A stretch of 64,000 nt of DNA from Gnetum montanum (lineage: Eukaryota; Streptophyta; Gnetopsida; Gnetales; Gnetaceae): the NCBI GenBank assembly GCA_015680685.1, contig MNCI01006496.1, forward strand, positions 100,576 through 164,575, written 5' to 3'. Made by a program: the position numbers and the translations under genes. Shown here in pieces: positions 45,515-57,360 of the stretch (within the stretch, counting starts at the first letter, position 1; each line of letters opens with the position of its first letter). The notes below the pieces were generated by a model that was not told where the DNA came from, made no database searches, and saw only the letters and a program-made list of their open reading frames with translations.

Positions 45515-46338
45515 TGATGAGTGGCAAGTTACCCCTACACTCAACCATACAAATACGAGCGTTCTCACGCGCGATCCGGTCGAACTTCGTAGACGGACTA
45601 GTTGTGGCACCTAGACAGTTATCCTTAGGTCGCATTTCGCTATCTTCCCACCTGGACTAGTATTATATTTGTCACATATGGTTTAGTCTAGAGTGAGGTG
45701 TATGATGTGTTCCTAATCTAATCCTACTCCTGAAGGCAAGGGAAAGTAATATTATCTAAGCTAGGAGGAACGGGTAAGCGAATCTAAATGAGCCTAAGTG
45801 TGATGAGCATCCATTCCTTGATCATCTATACACATCTTGGACTTCGTGCATGAATACCACTAGGATTACCAAGCGCAAATCCTAGGTACAACACTGGGTT
45901 ACCAAGTAGTCATACTTAAATGCTCGTAATCAAGTCGTACTCATTCAACGTTGTAAGAGTTTAAGGGTGAGAGAGACTAATTAGGAAAGTAGTAAATAAT
46001 AATTATATAAATAAATAACAAAGTGAATGCTGCAATGATGAAGTAATCTCAATCTTTATTTCTGGTCATGTGCGTGTCCAAGTACGTCACACTTGAATAA
46101 AGGATGTTGTACAATTACATTCACCACACTATAGGCAAACACGGGAAAATAATCTATCTCTAGAGGGATCAAACTACTAGAGTTTAGCTACAATCTAACC
46201 TATGTTTTCAAATGAGGGAGAGCTGCTTCTTATTTATAGACATTGCCGCAGACTGCAATATCGCGTACGCGATATCACGGGGGATGCGATATCGCAGCAG
46301 ACGCGATATCGCGGCCCATGCAATATCGCTTCCCATCA
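45515..46338 (-). repeat. 5' LTR of the inner gypsy element
   Basis: 824 bp, TGATGAGTGG to CCCATCA on the plus strand; followed by the target duplication AGAAG. Confidence 0.92.
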
Positions 46339-46343
46339 AGAAG

Positions 46344-48051
46344 ATTAATGAAGTTTGAGATGAGGTTACCTATCATGAACCATATCCTCATTCATAGGTT
46401 CTCTTTCATTATATTGTATATGTGATGTCTCTATTTTTTTATGTCCTTTATGATAGAACCCTTGATCACTTTTTGTATTATTTTTAGTACTCCATTTTTC
46501 TTCATTATGTCCTATTGGTACCTGCTCGGTTTCCTTACCAAAACCTTTTTGACAATACCAAGCATTAATTTTATTTTGATCATCATAGATAAGAGTTTGC
46601 ATAGAACCATAATTTTTACATATAAAAGTGGTATAATCCTCATGACTAAAATTATCAAATTGTACTATGCTTGACCTTAAGCTTGAAACTTCAAGTGTTG
46701 CTTCTTCTAAATCCTTCAACTAATTTTTAGGAATCTTCTCTTCTTGAATCTTGCTACAATCCTTATTACAAGAGGTTAGTTATTCAATCTCAACTTTTAT
46801 ATTTGAGATTTCTTCTTTCACTTCAGCATGAATAGCATTTAGCTTAGAAAGTATTAATTTCTTTGCCTTTCTAATTAAATGATGTAAGAGAAAAATTTCT
46901 TCTTTAAATTCACTATACCTCTTGTCATAATTATCATGTTTTTCAATCATATGTAAGGAAGGTTCATCTCTAAATGCCATGCAAATGAGATGTGAGCAAA
47001 GTGAGATGTGAATCTTTGGAAGAATTGTAGATGATGTGAATCTTTGCTTACCATCATCCCAACTTGTATAGAAGTTGGTCTTTTTTGATTCCTCATTATT
47101 GGATCTATTTTTTTACTAGACCTTGCTATCATTTGGATCACTAAGACATTTAAAGGCTATATGGCCTCTTCCTCCACAAATCCAACATTCTATAAAAGAA
47201 ATATCTAGATTAGAAGAATTAAAGAAATTTCTATCTCTTTCTCTTCCTTTGAGAAAATTAGGTCTTTGTTGTTGCTCAGATGCCCCTTTGTTTCTTCTTG
47301 TAATCAATCATTGTAATCTCCTTGAAAGAAGAGACATCTCATCTTCATTTCCATCATCATGCTCATTGACCACCTTCACCTTGGAGGCAGTCTTTAAAGC
47401 AATAGGTCTTTCTTGAATTTCTTGTTCACTTATGAGATTCATTTCATAGGAAATAAGAGCACTTTGGAGTTCGTCAAATTTTAGAGTTGAGAAATATTTG
47501 ATTTCCTCCATGACTATGACCTTAGGTTTGAACTCTAGTTAAAGATTTTTGATCATTTTGATAATGACATTGCTTTTGGGCAGATCTTTTCCTATTCCTT
47601 TGATTACTACAACAAGATCATTAGCTTTAGAAAAATAATCCTTGATTTTCTCACATTCTCTCATTTTGAATTTATTGTATTCACTTTGTAAAATTAATGA
47701 TTTTAATTGCTTTACAATAGAGGTTCCTTCATAAGTAGCTTCTAAATTTTGCCAAATATCTTTGGCCATTTTACATCCTGCTACCCTATTGAATTAAGAT
47801 TTTTTCAATGCATAATATAAATAATTTTTTGCTTTTGAATTTGACATGAACTTATCCTTTTCCTATTGAGACCATTTGTTGCAAGGCTTGATGGTGCTAG
47901 TGGTGCTATTGATGGATGGAGTCGAGCCTTCCATAATTGACTCCCATAATTCAAACTCCATGGATTCAAAGAACCCTTGAATTCTAGCTTTCCAATAGGA
48001 AAAGTCAAATCTATCAAACATGGATGGCTTTGTGTGAGATGTTCCCTCCAT
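46344..48051 (-). pseudogene. Gag of Sirevirus element A
   Basis: From the minus-strand start at 48,051 (M-E-G-T-S) the broken frame covers the UBN2-type gag domain (W-K-A-R-I near 47,990; I-W-Q-N-L-E-A-T-Y-E-G at about 47,730-47,762; L-K-F-D-E-L at about 47,475). Next are a basic stretch and an intact CCHC knuckle C-W-I-C-G-G-R-G-H-I-A-F-K-C at about 47,140-47,185. Then come an M-A-F-R-D-E block (46,980), a long Lys/Glu/Leu coiled-coil region, and a decayed second knuckle (G-F-Y-H-K-G-H, about 46,450). Three or more stops and small gaps break it. Layout matches Sirevirus gag. It is cut at 46,343 by the gypsy insertion. Confidence 0.82.
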
Positions 48052-48091
48052 TTTTCACTCTTGAAGTTTATGATGACAAAGAAGAGTACTA

Positions 48092-48104
48092 GGCTCTAGT
48101 ACCA
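48092..48104 (-). other. Primer-binding site of element A, Met tRNA
   Basis: Minus strand TGGTACTAGAGCC, close to TGGTATCAGAGCC, nine bases from the LTR. Confidence 0.78.
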
Positions 48105-48113
48105 CTTGTGGAT

Positions 48114-49356
48114 CATTGAAGTTAGAAAGCGAGGGAGGGGGATGAAAAGGTTTCCCAAAATAAAACTTGGGTAGTCTAACTTGGGTACTACAAGAACACC
48201 TCTATACTTTATGGTTTTCCAACTTGGGTAGTTCACACTTGGAGGGTAGATCACAAGAACACCTCTTGAATTTTTTGCTCTCAAAATGTGGTTAAAGGTT
48301 TGACACCATGTACAGTCTTGAAGTCCCACTTTGGAGTGTTGTACTGCAACACTAGTCACTCAACCCTACAAGGTCTTGTTAAGATTGGCAATGTGGTTTC
48401 AAGGCTTCCACAACCTTTAAAATATTAAGCTCCATACAAAAGTGTTGTATGATAGCACCAACAACTTTATCTTACAAGATCTTGATAATCTTAGGCACAT
48501 CAACCCCGTAGGACAACTAGAATAAGAATTACAAGGGATAAGTGCAACTTAGTTTACTAATCCTTGTACAGTCAAGTACAACACACTTTGCAATGGAAAA
48601 ATGATAAGAAAATGAAAAGTAATAGAAAATTCAATGATTACAAATGATTATACAATGAATACAAAAGGTTTGCACTTTTCCCAATGCATATCAAATCTTC
48701 TTATAGCTATCATGTTTCGAAATCCATCTTGGAACTCATGCAATGACTAGCCAATAATCACTAATGATCATGGAAGATGTCTTTCTCATGCCTAATATGT
48801 CTCTTTGAAATTGCCTTCCATTTTGGGAAGACATATTTGTTTAGTAAAGACATCTTTGTAAAGTCTCCATTTTGGGAGGCATCTTTATCTTATGAAAGAC
48901 ATCTTTCTAAACTTAGTCTGCATTGTATGAAGACATCTTCCTATGATGAAGATGTCTTTGCCTAAAAAAAGAATTTTATTATTTCTCAGAGACATCTTTA
49001 TTTGTGAAGCCTTTAATTCCACCAAGTTGTCTTCTATTTCTTGAACATGTCTTTGTTTACTTTCCCTTGCATGATCAATGCATCATTCCTTGTCCATAGC
49101 TTTCATCTTCCAGATAATTTAATGATGATAAATTTGCTTGTATAGTATCTAGTGCTTTTAAATGTTCATTTGAAGATCACGTGGATGATCTCCTCGTTTG
49201 AGCTATAAATAGTTTATTCCTTGTTCTCTTTAGCTCATCTTGGTTTCCTGTGTATGTAGTCCTACAAACATAATAACCATACAACCATACAAGCAACTTT
49301 TAACTCCAATTTACTTAAGATTTTGACACATACCAAAACACAATAAAGTGTCCACA
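48114..49356 (-). repeat. 5' LTR of Sirevirus element A
   Basis: 1,243 bp; closely similar to 36,275-37,501 along its length, with the AGACATCT cluster at 48.77-49.03 kb. Confidence 0.88.
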
Positions 49357-52140
49357 ACAAGGTTAGGGACCATCCCAACTAAGGAAGAAGTAGCTAAGAG
49401 GGGTAAGGGACTAGCAAGCATAGTAGCCCCAAGAAGGTGTAGTAGAGACATAATCAATGAGACCTTGTCGGTAGAAGTTCAAAGTGGAATAATTTTGGTA
49501 GATTCCTACAACTGAAATAGGCCAATCAAGGCTAGATGAGGTGCCAAGGCCTACACAAAATCTAGATGTCACTCTAACCAAGGCTTGCCCAGAGCAAATC
49601 CATTCCAAGGAAATCTAGGATTCAGTATTTAGGAACAACTTTGGTCCCTTCTTGGACCTAGAACTAGAGGAGGTTAAGACCTAATTGTAGGGTTCCACCA
49701 TGTGGCTCATCCTCACCTCTAGTGAGGAGTGGTACATGGGGGAAATCTATCTTTTCTAGAACAACTGATAGATAGAAACAAGTATCAAAATCAAAGACAT
49801 TAGTGTATCCTACTTGATTAAGTCCATTGCAGAGGCCCTCAGACTACCTGATACTAAGGCAACATTAGCAGAGATCACAATTCAAGATGATCTTGAGGTG
49901 AATAATGAATGGATTGAATGATGCTATGGGGTAATTCATAAGGTGTACGATGTACTAACCAAGGTGGAGAGTGTTTACTTCAAAATTGTGGCCTACCACT
50001 TAAACCCAACGATGAGGTCTTGCAAGGTTATTGCCTTCTCCACCCATGTATGCATTGCTCTAAGTAGCAAATTCCCTGTCAACCTCCCTCAGCTTATCTT
50101 CCTAGAGATAGAGAAATAGTTCAAAGAGAATGAATGAGGGAGGAAAATACTCCATTTTCCATGCTTGATTAGAAAACTCTATCAAAGGGAAGACATATCT
50201 TGGTATGATAATGATTCCATTTGTCATGCCCTTGCCACCTCTTAGTAGGAGATGATGAAAGAGAAAGCACCAACAAAACTAATTAAAGAGGAGTGGCCAC
50301 CACCACCACCCACTAGGGAGATGATGCTAAAGGCTTGTGCAACCATTGAATACATGAATAAACTCCATGAGTAACTTTTGCTATAGCAGTAAAGAGAACC
50401 AAGTGGTGGTAAACCATAAATTTACCATCAAGCATTAAATCATCTTAATGATGTGACTAGAAAAATAAGTTACTTGTTAGAGATTTGTTGTTTTTCATCC
50501 AAGCAATGTAGGGGCTTGCAATATTAAACTTGAATGCTTAAGAAGTGATGGTGTCCATTCCTAGATAATAGGAGTTTCATGAAATTTTGGGAAATGTAAC
50601 AACCTTCTTATTGTACTTGGAGGAGGGTGAGGAAGGTATCGTGCTAGTAATGTAGCACTAGAAATAGTAAATAGTAGTAGAGCTGATGATCGATAGGATG
50701 GTAGAGGCATTGAATGCTCTTGCAATAGCCATGCTAGATGTTGTTGCACTTAGAAATGTGCAAGATTCCGTAGGAGTGGAAAGTGGGAGGCTAAGCATAG
50801 CCTAACATGAAGAAGTATTCGACCGACTAGTGGGAACCAAGCAACTACTTCTAGAGATCTTTGATCTTATGGATGAACTAACTACAATCCAATCAAAGTT
50901 TCTTGAAACAAAGAACAAGCTCATCATCTTCAATGCCCAACTCAAGGCATCTACCAACAAGAACTAAAGGTTGGCTATTGAGGGTGTAGAACTAAGAGCC
51001 CTCTTAGTCGATCCATGCATTCTCAGCCAAACCATCACACAAGATGAAGCTTTCCTATAGATTCAAAACTAACTAAAAGAGGTTAAGAATGACAAGGAAA
51101 TGGTAGTATTCAATCCATCCTAATTATAAGTAATTGCTACCCACCCTGATAAGGACTTTTTGCAAGTCTATAAGGAGAACTTGAATTTGACCAAGGACAT
51201 CCATCACCTATGCAATGTCAAGGAGAAAAAAGACAAGATGGTCAACTTGGTAAGACAGTAATAGGGGTAGCTCACCAAGGTTAAAATGTATCTAAGGAGG
51301 TTGGTAGTGGATAATGACAATCTATCAATGAAGGAAGTCCAGACAATTTGGCATAAAATGACCATTTGGGTAGCCACATGGAAAAATAAGGCCTTGAAGT
51401 TTGAATGCATAAAATATCACTACAGTAACTAGGTAGGGCTCCTCAAGGAGGTAAATGAGAAAGGGATTCAACTAGACAATATGAAGATGAATGAGGCTCT
51501 CTAACATCTCCAATAGAGGTGATGTATGGCAATTGATCTTTAACAATCTCAATGCCTACAACAAAGTAGAAATCTACCTAAAGGAAGAGATGAAAAAATA
51601 TATGGAGCTTGCCAACCTCCATTATGTAAACTTAGTGATGCTAGTAACTAAAAGGCCAAGGTCATAATTGGAGAAGTAGGTGGCTAACTTGTATCTCCTC
51701 TCTAAGGTTGAGTTCACGCACCACAAAGACACAAATCATAAGTTAGAAATAGCTAATGTGGATATTGAAGTTCTCAAAAGTTGATTTATTAATCAAGGAT
51801 TGGTTGTTAAGAACCTGTCCAGGAGAATGAATGATAACTACAAAACCTTATAAAGATGTTAGACATTGAATGTAACTAATTTATAGCATGGTTTGTCAAC
51901 ATCAAAGAGTTGTTCTTGGAAATGCATTATTTATGGAACATCCTCATACTAGTACACATTGGTGAAGCTAGATGGATTGTGTACGACTAGTGGAGTAAGG
52001 AGAAGAAGATGAAGGAATTGTTGGATGTCTTTCACCTTCCACCAGAAGCAATAGTCATAGTAGACCAACAATAGCCATGACCTCAGCCTTAGCCACCACC
52101 ACCATAAGCACTAGAGTTTAGAGAAGATCCTTCAAAACTC
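49357..52140 (+). pseudogene. 3' coiled-coil coding region of the outer gypsy element
   Basis: After a poor start, one plus-strand frame is readable from about 49,700 to 50,380. It has a globular part (L-N-P-T-M-R-S, then V-N-L-P-Q-L-I at about 50,080) somewhat like the plant transposon-associated protein family found near retroelements, then P-P-P-P-P and a Lys/Glu-rich end. From about 50,610 to 51,520 a long frame has coiled-coil composition. The end (51,960-52,130) is a Gln/Pro-rich tail. In-frame stops are almost all TAG, TAA or TGA where Gln or Arg would fit. It lies between pol and the 3' LTR on the pol strand, the place of the env-like frame in Athila elements. Function unknown; the link to the element is inferred from position. 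Confidence 0.5.
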
Positions 52141-52397
52141 CAGAAGCCTTCACCTTTTGGCACTGTTTGATCTCCTCTTCATATTTGATAATCAAAGAAC
52201 TATTGTGCATCATTTTTGTAAGGGTGTCTAGTTTTGTTATTCAAAAAATCCATTTTGGTCAATTTTTTTAAATCCATAAAATCTAGAACTCAAAGTTAGT
52301 CAAGTAGAGTCTATCATTTAATAATTCCATATGTTTCCAATTTTGTAAGAAGCTCAATTACATTCTTATTCACTCAAGGATGAGTTTTCATTCAGGC
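52141..52397 (+). other. 3' untranslated part of the outer gypsy element
   Basis: AT-rich, no gene; ends with CTCAAGGATGAGTTTT, shared with the inner gypsy element at the same place before its purine tract. Confidence 0.7.
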
Positions 52398-52406
52398 ATT
52401 GGGGTA
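52398..52406 (+). other. Polypurine tract of the outer gypsy element
   Basis: ATTGGGGTA directly before LTR start TGATGAATC. Confidence 0.75.
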
Positions 52407-53272
52407 TGATGAATCATGCAACAAGCTACATCGACAAACATGCATTGACACAACCCTATCGACACGTGGTTAGATGTATCGACACACATGTATTAATGCA
52501 ATGTCTATTCTTTCTTATATAAATGCATGTACCTATTGAATTTGTGACACATTATGTAATTACTGTAGCCAAGTTCTAGTAGTTTTCTTCTAATACAATT
52601 AGAATATTTTTTAAGTGCCTGTAGTAAGACTTTAGGGATTTTATAGTTCCTTATTTGAACATCAATTCACTTGAACACTTTAGTGTGCTAGCAATAAAGA
52701 TGTGATTCTTGGAATTATTTGCAACACTTAAGAATAGTTTAATGTTTCCATTATGCACTTTATTACCTATGCATTTGATATTCATGAACTTAGTTAATTA
52801 ATTTCCCTAATAATCACAAATAAGTATGACCACCTTGAACATACCATTAGCACTTGTTAATACCAGTAGTGTTATTGCTTGATATGCCTAGTAGCCTAAC
52901 ACTTAGTAACCCAAGAATGTTTATAATGAGTTCAGGATGTGCATGGAATGTGGACCCAGATGCTTATGTTAGGATACTTAGATTAATAATTTATATATTT
53001 AATTAATAAATTTAGGATTAATTACCTTTTTTCCACTTATATTAGATAAAAGAAAATATAAACTATAAATAAAAATCATGTGCCTTGGCTTACACTTAAC
53101 CATAAACTTACACTTACACAAGTGAAGCCAAAAGGAAAATGATCACACCTCTAAACCACTACTTTTACCCATTGGTGAATTTAGGAACTAAAGTCCATGG
53201 AAATTGACTAAATTGTTAGTGTAACACTTGTGATTCATATGGTTGAACATAGGAACTACTTGCTACTCATCA
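52407..53272 (+). repeat. 3' LTR of the outer gypsy element
   Basis: 866 bp, TGATGAATC to CTCATCA. From 52,516 it is homologous to 27,241-27,997, with TATA box TTATATAAATG near 52,516. U3 has short repeats of an ATCGACA motif (52,428-52,490). No primer site follows, consistent with a 3' LTR. Confidence 0.88.
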
Positions 53273-53341
53273 CTCTTATTATAGCTCAGCTCTCATTTTG
53301 TCATACCATCCTAGCTCTTGTTATAGCTCAACTCTCATTTT
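53273..53341 (+). repeat. Two-copy tandem repeat, period 42
   Basis: CTCTTATTATAGCTCAGCTC at 53,273 recurs as CTCTTGTTATAGCTCAACTC at 53,315, each followed by TCATTTT. Confidence 0.75.
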
Positions 53342-53458
53342 ATTGTCCTAAATGTTATTTTTTCATTTTGATCAACTTGTCAACTTAGCCCTACAAGATT
53401 ATTTGTATAATTCTACATTTTCCATTTTCTAATATTTTGACATACCAATAGATCAACA
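53342..53458 (-). repeat. Sirevirus LTR fragment
   Basis: Minus strand starts TGTTGATCTATTGGTATGTC and stays similar to the first 50-100 bases of the copy B LTR (ending at 27,236). The rest of that LTR is absent. Confidence 0.5.
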
Positions 53459-54669
53459 CATCTAGTATCATTCTCTTAGTCCACTGTCTCCTTGATGCCT
53501 TACAAAATATCATCTTGACTCATTCTAAATTCAGCTTTGGCACCATGAAGAATTGGAATATCAACTTGAGAAAATGTCAAAAGAAATTTCTAACTCCCTA
53601 ATTGATGTTAATGTTGATGCCAATGTTGACACCAATGTTAACATTCTATAGACTTGTACCTTAACATCTTTGACCATCAAGCTTTATAGTCAACATCAGC
53701 TACTAGTCTCATGTGCTCCATGGCATCATATTAGAATGATTTAACATTAATTTGGATGTTAAATAAGGTCTTGGAATCTTGGAACCACAATCTAGTCAAA
53801 ATTGAAAATTTTCTCTAAGTACTAGTGACATTGATACTAATGTCAATGTCATGTAATCATTCTCCTAGCCTTGCCAAATTTGAAGATCAAACTTTCTAAA
53901 TTTGAACTCTAGAGGAAATCTACTTGAAATTTATGTGAATTGAGAGTCAAATTTGACAATCCTAGATCTATAAATATAACCTTAAATCCCAAAGCTACAG
54001 CTGGTTTCTTGAAGTTTTGAAAACTTGTTAAGATTTCAAGAGATCAAGAGCATGAGTAGTAGGCTTTCCATCATTTACCATGTGCTTCATGGCCATTTCA
54101 ACACCTTCCACAACTCTAACACTAATGTTAACATAATTTTAGTATTAGTTAAAAACATTAAAATTAGCATTCCATCCTTAGAATTTCTTAGCATTAGCAT
54201 CAATCTCTAAAATTAGAATTTCTTCAAATCCAACATCATTTTAGGGATACTTAGCGAAAGCAGCTATGTTTTGGCACTAATTTAGTTCTTGATAGCATTT
54301 GTAGCCCATCCACATAACTATCATCTAGAGGTTTAATTTTACTCTTCAAACGCTCATTTTACTCACAAATTGGATACTTATCAACAATTTCATTCAACTT
54401 AATATTTATATCAATAATTATAGTTTGGTCCTTCATAGGAGGCAAATACTTTTGTGTTTATTTGTAAAGTATTTATACCATTTGGGCAAGGAACTGAAAC
54501 CCTTTTTAAGCTCTTTATACTTTAATATTTTCTTCTTTTTTATTCACATTTTAATCTTAGATTTTATTTCATCTTTTATAACTTATTTCATAGTTTGCTT
54601 CTTTTTCAACAATAAATACTTAGTCAATGTTTAGCATTTAATCCAACATTTTTTTATTATTCCCCTATT
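53459..54669. other. AT-rich DNA with a short AATGTTGA repeat, no gene
   Basis: 53,603-53,653 contains four near-repeats of a 12-base unit around AATGTTGATGCC; related ATGTCAATG strings occur near 53,835. The two short plus-strand frames (54,025-54,210; 54,425-54,634) have no recognisable domain. Confidence 0.5.
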
Positions 54670-55610
54670 GTTTGGAGTTCATGTATAGTCGGGTCAGTAC
54701 ACATTCAATTAAATATTTATACCTTATGATGTTATTATCATTGACTCAACAAAGGTTATATCGAGTCAAAAATCATTTGTAGTTGTGAATTATGTATGTT
54801 AATACTCAATTAATGTTGGTCTTCTTATGTGGTTAGAAAAGAATACTTTCATAGGAACACATGAGTATCTACATAGCTAAGCTAATGATCAATGGTCTCT
54901 ATCTTCCTAATTACATTTGTGTGGCCTACTATGTATGATTAAGTGTGACTGAGATGTATGATGCTGGTATTTTTATAGCCATATTTAAAATACTATTAAA
55001 TATTATATAAAATATGAATCAAATCTAAACTAATCTAATTACAAAATTAAAATCCTAGTATGTTCTAAGGTGATGAGTGTTTGATTTGAGTTTATCATAC
55101 ACGTCTTGAACTGTGTAACTATCACTGGAATTACTAAGTAACATACTACTATCTATACCAAGTAATGTCACTACTTTTTTACCAAATACTTATACGTTTA
55201 CACTCGAAACTAGTCGTGCTCATTCCACTGAGCCATTAACATGCATGGAAAGGTAAATATTATGCAAAATGTATTAAGAAGTTAAATTGTGATTAAGGAA
55301 ATTATTAAACTATGCCAAGCCCTACAATGGAGGTAAATTGACCTTGATCCTATTTTCATTCATGTAAATGCATCTAGGTATATAATTACTTAAATAATAT
55401 TTTAGATAATTAATTTAAATTCATGTTGTACGCACTTGATAACAAATTCTAACTTTCATAGAAAAAAACTACAAGAGCTTTGCTAAATGATGATTAAAAT
55501 TGTGTATTTAATGTGGTAGGTGGATAGTATTTATAAACTTTACCAATCCTAGATTCATTGTATCTATGACATCATATTAAATCCTATGACATTGTAGCTA
55601 TGACATCCTA
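54670..55610 (-). repeat. Diverged gypsy LTR related to the inner element
   Basis: The order of motifs matches the LTRs at 39.0 and 45.5 kb: ATCTTCC then a TATGATTAAGTGTGAC-like block, GTATGATG with TTTTTATAGCC (54,957-54,985), CATACACGTCTTGAACT (55,099), ACCAAGTAATGTCACTACT, TCGTGCTCATTCCACTG (55,215) and a TATA box on the minus strand near 55,530. Boundaries are uncertain. Probably the 3' LTR of the minus-strand relic to its right. Confidence 0.6.
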
Positions 55611-55799
55611 GCACTTTAAATTGTTTATTTGAGTGCCACATTAAATGGTTTATTTGAGAGGGTTACAAAATGACAAATGATTAGAAACACATTAAAAAGA
55701 CCATAAAATGTTTGCAATTATTTAAATTATTTTAACCTTTTTTATATTCATTAATCAATATTTATAATAGTAGGTCTTCATGTTATTCTAGGTGATGGT
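55611..55799. other. AT-rich spacer, no gene
   Basis: Between a diverged LTR and a coiled-coil relic. No clear purine tract was found. Confidence 0.4.
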
Positions 55800-57360
55800 G
55801 GCTCCTCCTACTATGGTGACTCTTATGGTGGATTGGTAGCTTGATCCTCCATGAAAAAGTGATTGGGGATCACATTATACTTCTTTATGTCTATTTGTGG
55901 ATCATCGATGGTCTAGGCTAGGTTGGCTAGGTTGTTGAAACCTTCCATGAACATGGTAATTTTAGGAACATTTTATTTGCTTAAACAAACTAGGAAACAA
56001 ATAATTTATGTTCAACATTGAATGCTTTCACCCTTTATTTGAGATATTGTTACTTTGCCATTATTTTTTCTAATTTCTCTACAACATCATGTTACTTGAT
56101 CTATTAAGCTTAGAGAACTTCTAGCTATGCTTGTGTTATTTATAGCTTTCTCCTTCACTTCATTTCTATAATGGCTAGTTGTCAGCATGGTGAGGTTGAC
56201 ATACATCACATTACCAATCTTCATATAGTGTGTTAGTTCCTCTATCAAAATGTTCTTGATCTTGATTTTTATTTAGTGGATTACTGTTAGAACATAAAAA
56301 ATGATCTTCTAGAAAACATTAGTAGTTCATTGCAAAGTAGCATTAATGTGGGTCTTAACTATCATAATATATTTTTCATTGTTCCTTTTGGAGGCCCACT
56401 TGTTTCCTACAGTGTAACTTAAACATATCTTGTTTAGTACCCTTATTTTTCCAAGTTCTAATTTCAAGTGTAAATATTTACTACAATATATAAATCTCTA
56501 TCATAAATAGGTATATGTTTTCCCATGCTAACCTCTTAATATTCATATCAGCCTTTACAAACTACTCACAAAGATGACTTAGATTATTTTCTAATTATTT
56601 CTTCTCCTTGGCTACTTGAATCAACCCTCAATTTTCTATGACTAGCACCTTGCCTTTTTCTTCAATCATTATAATGCTCTTTTATAAGACATATACCTTA
56701 ACATTAGTAGGTAAAATATTTCATTTGCCTTATCTTTCTCAATCTTCAATTAGTGTTGCTTGGAAGTTTATCATTGGAATTTCTTAGTTTTGAAGTCACT
56801 AAGAAACCAATGCTATGAACTAAGCTAGATCCTATACTTGAGCATGTAGGTAGATCACCTTATCTTATAATTGTTGAACCTTAGATTCTACATGTAACAA
56901 CTTGATCTTGGTGAGTACTAGGTTCTCCTTATCTTCAATTAATTTTGATTAGACTATTTTTACATTTTTACAAATTTTAAAAATATCAGAAATAGCTTGG
57001 CCCATTTGAAGTAATTAGACCAAATCATCTTATGTTTTTTTGTTCTCATTGATCCACCAGCTTCTTCAACACTTATAGGTTCTTGAATGTAGTGGGCATT
57101 GGTAAAGTTAGGAATGGCGATGAAAAGAATGTTCAAGATAGTGCTTACATGCTCTACAACATCTTAAACAACATTATCTTAGCCATGATGGGGTATAATC
57201 AAGATTGTCATCTCATCAGTAGATGCAAGGATGACTTTGAATCCAAATGCATCCCTAAGAATTTATGTGGCCTAGTCATCGCTTATGGGTTGCACAAATA
57301 TTTTTCTAGATACTATATCTTTGGAGACTTCAAGTTTATCAAAATATGCACCTAAGCATT
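55800..57360 (-). pseudogene. Coiled-coil relic, minus strand
   Basis: From 57,355 down, the minus strand gives a readable frame with stops at probable Gln codons, shifting frame near 57,030. About 56,850-57,030 is clearly heptad-like (K-V-Q-Q-L then a stop, D-K-V-I-Y-L). The end (55,800-55,850) is a Pro/Glu-rich tail like that of the relic at 52.1 kb. It lies beside a gypsy LTR of matching orientation, so it is probably the same kind of 3' coding region as at 49.4-52.1 kb. The plus-strand frame at 57,083-57,355 (90 codons) is a shadow. Function unknown. Confidence 0.45.

Larger units (their letters stand above)
39030..46338 (-). mobile_element. Non-autonomous gypsy element with gag and protease only, complete with target duplication
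   Basis: 7,309 bp. LTRs at 39,030-39,889 and 45,515-46,338 are flanked by a perfect 5-bp duplication AGAAG (39,025-39,029 and 46,339-46,343). It has an Asp-tRNA primer site, gag with few stops, and a protease with its catalytic Asp. No RT, RNase H or integrase is found between the protease (ends about 42.2 kb) and the 3' LTR; that 2.3 kb holds a minisatellite, a CA repeat and DNA unlike the rest of the element. Its gag, protease, purine tract and 3' leader match the outer gypsy element at 27-53 kb, so they are one family. It is less decayed than its surroundings. Confidence 0.92.
36275..49356 (-). mobile_element. Gag-only Sirevirus-type element A, interrupted by a gypsy element
   Basis: The 3' LTR (36,275-37,501) and 5' LTR (48,114-49,356) are close homologues in the same orientation. 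They have a Met-tRNA primer site inside the 5' LTR and a textbook purine tract inside the 3' LTR, so they belong to one element. Without the 7.3-kb gypsy insertion (39,030-46,338) its interior is about 3.3 kb: gag (46.35-48.05) plus 1.5 kb of non-coding DNA. Protease, integrase and RT are absent, so it must have moved using proteins of another element. A target duplication was not found with confidence (flanks GTATGGAT on the left, ACAAGGTT on the right). Confidence 0.8.

Noticed and set aside
49357-52140. Assignment of the 49-kb globular part to a named plant transposon protein family
   Set aside because: Only loose resemblance around V-N-L-P; without a profile search the name would be a guess.
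57083-57355. 90-codon plus-strand frame
   Set aside because: Antisense to the minus-strand coiled-coil relic, which reads better and explains the stop pattern.
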